Source: Dipteris shenzhenensis (taxonomy: Eukaryota; Polypodiophyta; Polypodiopsida; Gleicheniales). From it: a stretch of DNA of 64,000 bases. This document shows, one piece after another, positions 57,192 to 64,000 of the stretch. The notes under the pieces are model-generated. The model did not search any database. It saw only the letters and a list, made by a program, of their open reading frames with translations, and was not told the origin of the DNA. Each line of letters opens with the position of its first letter. Position 1 is the stretch's first letter. A program made the position numbers and the translations under genes. The stretch is from the NCBI GenBank assembly GCA_047967505.1, contig CM106538.1; one strand, 5' to 3'.

Positions 57192-57540
57192 TGATGGGAA
57201 TGTAATGTTCAGTCCTTCTTTGATTCCCTAGAATCATCATCTTGAGGGAAGGCCTACTTCATGATGTTGATCTTGAGGGAAGGTATTGAGAGTTCACGCT
57301 CAACATCATGTGATCATGTGTGCATAGCACCATCACGTGGTCATATGTGCATAGCACTAACCTTATAGAGTGCTATAAAGGAAAGGGTTAGATCCCCTAA
57401 CCCTAACCCTAAATGGGTTTGTATATATTCTATTTTTTCAACTAAATCTAGTGTACAGTTAGTCATTTGTGGTGTGCTATCTAGCTATGCCCTCTCTCCT
57501 CATCTCCACTCTTCTCCTCTCCCCTCTTCATATTTTGTCA
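57192..57540 (+). repeat. Probable 3' LTR of element J (right end uncertain)
   Basis: Begins TGATGGGAATGTAATG after AAAGGGC. Contains short direct repeats (ATCATGTGATCATG, GTGTGCATAGCAC) and a telomere-like CCCTAACCCTAACCCTAAA at 57395-57413. No partner LTR was found, so the end is a guess. Confidence 0.5.
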
Positions 57541-57900
57541 AGCCGTCACCCATTTCTCCTACTATAACATTGGAAAATGCAGATACCTTACAAGAAATGC
57601 CTATTTTAGAGGTCGAAATTGAGCAATTGCCCCATGAGATGCTATAGCTTGGTGCACAACTACAACCAATATATCTCCAATAACAACAGCAACGAGAGGT
57701 TGATACAAGATCGGCACCAAAGCTTGAGGCTACATCCGCACTAGCACCTCCCATTGAGCCAGCCATGCCAGTCCATGACCCACAAGGGGAGCTAGTGCTA
57801 GATCAATAGTATGACTATTGTACCCAAGTGACTAAAATACAATTGGAGCAACCCCCCACAAGTACTCAGGATGGCTACATGGGCACCACTTTCGCACATG
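57541..57900. other. Unassigned, formerly coding-like sequence
   Basis: The forward frame is rich in Gln, Pro and Ala with stops, like a retrotransposon linker. No domain seen. Confidence 0.35.
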
Positions 57901-57908
57901 GGGCAGCC

Positions 57909-58065
57909 GTACGGGAGCGTCCCGTACAGCCATCCGTACCGGATGTACAGAATCCGTACTGTCCGTACGAAAGCCGTACAGGTACCTGTCAAAATTTATT
58001 TTTTCTCTGTTCTGGGATTTCGTACCCTGCGCAGGTACAGCAGGTACAGAAAGTACAACAGGTAC
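57909..58065. repeat. Cluster of 13 GTAC tetramers
   Basis: GTAC starts at 57909, 57924, 57936, 57945, 57956, 57965, 57976, 57982, 58022, 58035, 58044, 58053 and 58062, many inside CCGTAC or CAGGTAC. Fewer than one is expected in 157 bp. Confidence 0.9.
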
Positions 58066-58582
58066 AGTAGTTTTTCTTTGGGGAAAGAAGAAAAAGAGAG
58101 AGCACTCTGCTCTTCACATTCCCGGTTGTTCAGTCCTTAAAACTGTGTGTTGAAGGCTTCTACTTGCAACTCCTACCTGCAAGTTCTACTTGAAACTTCT
58201 ACATGCAACTCCTAGGGGACGAGCATTTTCCGAGCAAAATCTTTCGAGCATCCGAGTGAAGGAAAAAAGAGCTTCCAACTATGTAAAAATATGGCAAAAA
58301 TGGATTGGAAGTAAACATAGTTTCACTTAGAAATATGCAAAGTATTGTAGCAATGCCTATTTTATACACAAATCTTTACGTGAATCTTTGGGAATGGTGA
58401 GAACAAAATGGGATGGCTTTTGAAGAAACCCACATGTAGAGTAGACTACTCCATGAAAATTCCCTTGTGATCCTTCTTAACAACTTTTACTTAATAGGGG
58501 GTGACATTGAAAAACCCCTCTCAACCTATCTTCATGAAAGGGCTTCTCCAAAGAAAACTCATTGAAGCAAGCCATCAAGGTA

Positions 58583-58645
58583 GTTTCGCTAGCGAAACCC
58601 CTTTGAAGTAGTCTTCCAAGGTAGTTTCGCTGGCGAAACTGCCTT
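58583..58645. repeat. Two TTTCGCT(A/G)GCGAAA palindromes
   Basis: GTTTCGCTAGCGAAAC at 58583-58598 is a perfect 16-bp palindrome. AGTTTCGCTGGCGAAACT at 58622-58639 is nearly so, within a 28-bp imperfect palindrome (58618-58645). Both follow AAGGTA. Confidence 0.85.
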
Positions 58646-59280
58646 AGACAGTACTTTTCAAAGTGACATAACTTTCACATTCAATGTCCAAATATAGTTA
58701 TTCAGCCACTCAAATTGATTGGAAAGCCCCATTTGAGCACATGGATGAGGTTATATTTTGGAAAATCTTGCATATACAGTATTAAATATTACATGTATTT
58801 TATGAAAGTGATATTAAAGCCCAATTTAATACTTGTTTATAGTAATTTAAACTTCTTTTAAAACATGTCCATAAATATCTTGTTATTAATACTACAAAAC
58901 ACTAGAAAGATATTGCCATATGATATAAATGTGTTTAATAAATAATTATTTATGTATAATATTATTACATTGAGAGTGATTATGAGGGATGTTTCTTTAA
59001 AAAATTATTTTTCAACACTTTTTTAAGGTAATAACAAGGGTACAAATGGATATCTATGAATAAGAAGATTTATGTTATGTAAAAATGAATGAGTGACTAG
59101 TCTGTATAAAATAAAAGTGAAAATACCATGTTTCCTAAAGAAATACTATTTTTTAAATCTCTTGAAAAACACGCTCGGATAAACTTGCTCATAGGTTTTT
59201 CCTCGCAAAATTGATGCACCCCAACTCTTACATGCAAGTCCTACATGCGATTCCTAAATGCATGTTCTACATGTGAGTTT
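58646..59280. other. AT-rich non-coding sequence
   Basis: No frame or motif recognised. Short words like CTACATGCAACTCC near 58150-58210 recur near 59230-59275. Confidence 0.5.
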
Positions 59281-60005
59281 TGTAAGAAAATAATACAACG
59301 TCTATGCTCAACAGATAACAGGATCTCGTACGCAAGAGAGAAAACAAGATAGTATGGAGAATAAAAAATTTGATTACTGTAGAACTGATACAATAGATGG
59401 CGCTGCCTCCCAACCGTGCGCTCCTGTGAAAGAAGCTTTGATGGCATGCTGGAAGCAGTAGAAGACAGAGGCTAGATGCTAAGGAATCAGGGTTGCTGTA
59501 GCCAGTGAGGAAGTGGGCTTCATGGGCTTGCTCTTATATAGCCACCAGTCGTACTAGGTTAGGCTCGATTGGGTGACCGACCCAGTCCACCCAAAACGGT
59601 CGATTGGGGGTCGAAATAGGCCACTGACCATACGATAGAACCGGTACACAAAACAGAGCAACTAACCTACAGACCCTGTTCGGACCAGAGCCATCCAAGA
59701 TCATCTGAGGCTCCAAATGGGCCCCACAACCCGAGAGTGGGCTGCCCCAAGAAATGCTCCATCTACCCTCAGTGCGGTCAGTCAAGGGATGCCTTCCCGC
59801 ACTTGCATGTAGCCTAGTTGGCAGTGTGCCAACTCTATCTGAAGCCATCCAGCCATCAGGCCAGACATGGCCCCCATCTAGTGTCCAAATCAGGACCTAT
59901 CGGATAACCGAGCTACCAAATGCCTTCTCCTAATTTGGGGGGCTTACAAGTAGAGTTAGTTGGTTCCCGCATAGTTACACGAGAGTGGAGCATTTATATC
60001 TAACA
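59281..60005 (-). repeat. 3' LTR of copia element K (about 725 bp)
   Basis: Reverse strand begins TGTTAGATATAAATGC after the purine tract. It has a TATA box CTATATAAGAGC (about 59541-59530) and probably ends TTTTCTTACA at 59281. The end is inferred from the TG...CA rule only. Confidence 0.65.
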
Positions 60006-60034
60006 CCCCCCTCAATGTCCACCCGCAAGTGGAC

Positions 60035-60616
60035 TTACTTTTTCGGCCCATTGCCAAGTCGATGAAGATGCCTCTCCAGCAAGTCTCTTCCAAGAGCCTT
60101 CGTGAAGATGTCCGTAGCTTTCTCTGTAGTCGGACAGTACACCAAGTCAACCTCTCCATCCATGATGAGCTCACGTACAAAGTGATATTGAATCTTAATG
60201 TGTTTTGTGCGAGCATGGAACACCGGGTTCTTTACAATCGCCATGCAACTCTGATTGTCACATGATAACTGCGTAGGCTTGTTCTGCACTGCACCCATGT
60301 CCCCCAAAATCCTCCTCAACCACATTGCCCTAACTGCTGTCCACGTCTCCTGCCCAATCCGAGTCACAGAATCCATTCAAGATATGTTGCCCTTGGTATA
60401 GGTGATGCCATAATCAAGTGTGCCTTTGATGTATTTCAGCACCCACATCCCTGCCCTCCAATGGTTCTCCCGGGGCTTATTGGAAAACCTGCTTAGTACA
60501 CCAATCACAAAACTGATGTCCGGCCGTGTGTTGCACATGTAAATCAAGCTGCCCACAAGCCTTCTGTACTTCACTTCATCTACCAGTAGTGATGAATCCT
60601 TGTTTGAGAGCTTCAC
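60035..60616 (-). pseudogene. RT tail and RNase H remnant of element K
   Basis: 60616-60377 carries YRRLVGSLIYMCNTRPDISF and the following helix. 60376-60035 carries LSCDNQSCMAIVKNPVFHAR and ATDIFTKALGRDLLERH. A stop and a deletion of the RNase H N-terminus (DADWAGS region) separate them. The apparent start at 60616 is not real; the frame is cut at the satellite. Confidence 0.85.
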
Positions 60617-60619
60617 GGT

Positions 60620-63485
60620 AATTGAAACGGACTTGCGTGCAAAGTGAAGCCACCATTGGATAAGTACTTATTTGAATAATACACCTACAACCATGTTTTT
60701 ATATGGTTGTGCATGACACAAAGGTAAAAACGGTGTTTTATGCTTGATCGACAATGCAAAGCATATCCGATGGGCACAATACTTTGCACACACCTTCAAC
60801 TAGGTGGAATTGACTTACATGCAAAGTGCCATTCCCATCGCATAAGTACTTGATCGGATAACACACCTAGCAGCATGTTTTTTTACGGATGTGCATGACA
60901 CTAAGGCAAAAAAGGTATTTAATTCTCGATCGACCATGCAAAGCATATCTGATGGGCATATTACTTTTCCTACACATTAACCTAGGTGGTATTGAAATGT
61001 TCTCAAAGAGGCACACCCATCTGATAAGTAGTTGGTCAGATAACATACCTAAGGGCATGTTTTTTTGTGGATGTGCATATCACTACAGGAAAAACGTTGT
61101 ATAATGCGTAATCGACCATGCAGAGCGTATCCGATGGTGACAATACTTTGCATGCATCTCAACCGAGATGAAACGGACTTGCGATCAAACTGGATCCCCC
61201 ATCCGATAAGTACTTGTTTGATTAACACACTTAGGACCGTGTTTTTTCATGGTTGTGCATGACACTAAGGCAAAAACGGGGTTTTATGCTTGATCGACAA
61301 TGCAAAGCATATCCGATGGGCACAATACTTTGCACACACCTTCAAATAGGTGGAATTGACTTACATGCAAAGTGGCACTCCCATCCCATAAGTGCTAGAT
61401 TGGATAGCATACCTAGCAGCGTGTTTTTTTACGGATGTGCATGACACTAGAGCAAAAATAGTATTTAATGCTCGATCGACCATGCAAAGGATATCCGATG
61501 GGCACAAAACTTTTCATATGCCTCAAAATAGGTGGTATTGAAATGTTCTCAAAGAGGCACACCCATCCGATAAGTACTTGGTCAGATAACACACATAAGG
61601 GTGTGTTTTTTTGCAGATGTGCATATCACTAGAGAAAAAATGGTGTATAAGGCATGATCGACCATGCAAAGCATATCCGATGGTGACAATAATTTTCACG
61701 CACCTCAACATAGTTGAAACGGACTTGCGTGCAAAGTGGAGCCTCCATTCGATAAGTACTTGTTTGAATAACACACCTAGGACCGTGTTTTTTCATGGTT
61801 GTGCATGACACTAAGATGAAAACGGTGTTTTATGCTTGATCGACAATGCAAAGCGTATCCGATGGGCACAATACTTTGCGCACACCTTCAACTAGGTGGA
61901 ATTGACTTACATGCAAAGTGGCACGCCCATCCCATAAGTGCTTGATAGGATAACATACCTAGCAGCGTGTTTTTTTACGGATGTGCATGACACTAGAGCA
62001 AAAATAGTATTTAATGCTCGATCGACCATGCAAAGGATATCCGATGGGCACAATACTTTTTGTAGTTGAAATGGACTTGCGTGCAAAGTGGAGCCCCCAT
62101 CCGATAAGTACTTGTTTGATTAACACACCTAGGACCGTGCTTTTTCATGGTTGTGCATGACACTAAGGAAAAAACGTTGTTTTATGCTTGATCGACAATG
62201 CAAAGCATATCCGATGGGCACAATACTTTGCACAAACCTTCAACTAGGTGGAATTGACTTACATGCAAAGTGGCACTCCCATCCCATAAGTTCTTGATCG
62301 GATAACATACCTAGTAGCGTGTTTTTTTACGGACGTCCATGACACTAGAGCAAAAATAGTATTTATTGCTCGATCGATCATGCAAAGGATATCCGATGGG
62401 CACAACACTTTTCGTACGCCTCAACCTAGGTGGTATTGGAATTTCTCAAAGAGGCACACCCATCCGATAAGTACTTGGTCAGATAACACACCTAAGGGTG
62501 TGTTTTTTTACGGATGTGCATATCACTCGGGAAAAAATGGTGTATAATGCGTGATCGACCATGCAAAGCATATCCGATGGTGAAAATACTTTGAACACAC
62601 CTCAACATAGTTAAAACGGACTTGCGTGCAAAGTAGAGCCCCCATCCGATAAGTACTTGTTTGAATAACACACCTAGGGCTGTGTTTTTATATGGTTGTG
62701 CATGACACTAAGGCAAAAACGGTGTTTTATGCTTGATCCACAATGAAAGCATATCCGATGGGCACAATACTTTGCACACACCTTCAACCAGGTGGAATTG
62801 ACTTACGTGCAAAGTGGCATTCCCATCGCATAAGTACTTGATCGGATAACACACCTAGCAGCGTGTTTTTTTTTACGGATGTGCATGACACTAGAGCAAA
62901 AATAGTATTTAATGCTCGATCGACCATCCAAAGCATATCCGATGGGAACAATTCTTTTCCTACGCCTTAACCTAGGTGGTATTGAGATTTTCTCAAAGAG
63001 GCACACCCATCCGATAAGTACTTGGTCAGATAACATACCTAAGGGCGTGTTTTTTTGCAGATGTGCATATCACTACGGGAAGAACGTTGTATAATGTGTA
63101 ATGGACCATGCAAAGCATATCCGATGGTGACAATACTTTGCACGCATCTCAACCTAGTTGAAACGAACTTGTGTGAAAAGTGGAGCCCCCATCCAATAAG
63201 TACTTGTTTGATTAACATACTTAGGGCCGTGTTTTTTCATGGTTGTGCATGACACTAAGGCAAAAACGGGGTTTTATGCTTGATCGACAATGCAAAGTAT
63301 ATCCGATGGGCACAATACTTTGCACACACCTTCAACTAGGTGGAATTTACTTACATGCAAAGTGGCACACCCATCCCATAAGTGCTTGATTGGATAACAT
63401 ACCTAGTAGGCTCGTGTTTTTTTACAGATGTGCATGACACTAGAGCAAAAATAGTATTTAATGCTCGATCGACCATGCAAAGGAT
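60620..63485 (+). repeat. 182-bp satellite, about 15.5 monomers, trimeric higher-order repeat
   Basis: The GCATGACAC/GCATATCAC landmark recurs at 60711, 60893, 61075, 61257, 61439, 61621, 61803, 61985, 62155, 62337, 62518, 62700, 62883, 63065, 63247 and 63432: steps of 182 except one of 170 and small indels. Monomers fall into three types in fixed order (A: CATGGTTGTGCATGACACTA; B: ACGGATGTGCATGACACTAG; C: GATGTGCATATCACT), so the repeat unit is 546 bp. One type-C monomer is deleted near 62060. The 60-65-codon frames inside are by-products. The length is near that of a nucleosome, as in many plant centromeric or heterochromatic satellites. Confidence 0.95.
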
Positions 63486-63650
63486 AACTTGGCATGTCCA
63501 TCTGATGAGTACTTGATCGAATAACTTCTCCCACCAATAAATTAAGTACTAATTAAAAATTATAATAAATCAGTAGATTAATAAAAAGAGACAAATATTT
63601 ATGTAATTGTTGCTACTGCAGCTTGCTTGTGAAGGACTCTCACAAAGGAG
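63486..63650. other. Spacer between satellite and the transposase-like ORF
   Basis: AT-rich. TTGCTACTGCAG (to 63620) could be a splice acceptor for an upstream exon of the following gene. There is an in-frame stop at 63630 relative to the next ORF. Confidence 0.4.
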
Positions 63651-64000
63651 ATGGCTATAGATTTTGTTCCAGGGATGGATGTGATTTTATGTAGCAAAAG
63701 AGAAGTAGTTGCATTTGCTACAATCCATGAAAGTGATCCCAATTCAGTTTGCCACTTTCGAAGACTTGGCGAAGATAAGGTGGCAGTTACTGTATCAAAG
63801 ATTCTTAGCGCACATGTTGAGCTAAAGTATAAATGTGGAGATATGGAAACACTTGGAGATGTTATGCCCTACAATACATCCAACAAATCATTTATAGCAT
63901 GGGACAAAGATGAGACTTATGCAATAGACATTATCAAGAATACAAAGTGCACCACCTTGGATTTTACTATAGGGGACATTTTTGCAAATGAGATCATTTG
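63651..64000 (+). CDS. CACTA-associated plant transposase-like domain (partial, cut by the window edge)
   Basis: From ATG 63651 the frame is open for 116 codons to the last base. It reads GMDVILCSKREVVAFATI, DPNSVCHFRRLG, a run ending in KCGDMETLGDVMP, then FIAWDKDETYA. This fits the domain often found at the C-terminus of plant En/Spm (Ptta) proteins: V-x-L...V-A-x-[GA]-x-[IV]...[TS]-D-P...L-G...V-x-V...D-M-x-T-L-G-D...I-A-W. The matching is from memory. The start could lie in an upstream exon (acceptor near 63620 or 63634). It has no stop in the window and may be intact. Confidence 0.6.
   Translation, partial: MAIDFVPGMDVILCSKREVVAFATIHESDPNSVCHFRRLGEDKVAVTVSKILSAHVELKYKCGDMETLGDVMPYNTSNKSFIAWDKDETYAIDIIKNTKCTTLDFTIGDIFANEII

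Larger units (their letters stand above)
59281..60620 (-). mobile_element. Copia element K, 3' part
   Basis: Reverse strand: RT tail (60616-60377), RNase H (60376-60035), purine tract TGAGGGGGG, then the 3' LTR from 60005. The element stops at about 60620, where the satellite begins. A different copia lineage from A-G: about 725-bp LTR and different RNase H sequence. Confidence 0.85.

Noticed and set aside
57395-57413. Telomere-like CCCTAAA repeats
   Set aside because: Only about three units, inside a probable LTR; not a telomere or a convincing interstitial array.
60889-63252. Repeated 60-71-codon frames in the satellite
   Set aside because: They recur once per monomer and exist because the 182-bp unit happens to be open; no motif or codon bias.
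1-64000. tRNA or rRNA genes
   Set aside because: The tRNA-like words are retrotransposon primer sites; no cloverleaf or rRNA sequence was recognised by eye.

Overview
The window looks like nuclear DNA of a land plant with a large, transposon-rich genome. The evidence is many Ty1/copia LTR retrotransposons primed by a TGGTATCAGAGC (initiator tRNA-Met type) site, one Ty3/gypsy remnant, CACTA-type remnants, MITEs, a broken plant-type PPR gene, a broken plant-type IMP dehydrogenase gene, and very little single-copy coding sequence. The species cannot be named from this window.

Layout. 1-11096 is a stack of four copia elements of alternating orientation. A (-) sits in B (+), B in C (-), and C in D (+), each junction lying exactly at an LTR end. 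11617-13075 is a 26-bp minisatellite. 13076-19435 has no recognisable gene. 19436-20443 (-) is a CACTA transposase-like remnant with an in-frame 162-bp tandem duplication. 20486-27716 holds copia elements H, E and F, with F inserted in E, plus an LTR-like piece; F stops abruptly at a polypyrimidine tract. 30427-30810 is a PPR pseudogene. 32496-43000 (-) is an IMP dehydrogenase pseudogene whose exon is split by a 9.29-kb segment (32614-41905) with 27/28-bp terminal inverted repeats. That segment is full of small repeats and MITEs. 43828-44559 (+) is the one convincing host-like ORF. 47498-48235 is a deleted copia (G), 49190-51540 a gypsy remnant (I), and 52532 to about 57540 a decayed copia (J) with a duplicated 5' end. 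57909-58065 is a cluster of 13 GTAC tetramers. 59281-60620 (-) is copia K, which abuts a 182-bp satellite with a three-monomer higher-order repeat (60620-63485). 63651-64000 (+) is an open frame resembling the CACTA-associated plant transposase domain, cut by the window edge.

The parts do not form a pathway. Element-encoded genes (gag, protease, integrase, reverse transcriptase/RNase H) served retrotransposition and are mostly broken. F (to its breakpoint) and the RT/RNase H part of A are the best preserved. The LTRs of A and F differ at 4 of 298 positions, so that family was active recently. Four copies of one MITE family (TIR CTCGGGGGGGTCACT, 8-bp target duplications) and one related 565-bp element (TIR CCCGGGGGATTCAC, 8-bp duplication) point to a DNA transposon group active in this genome.
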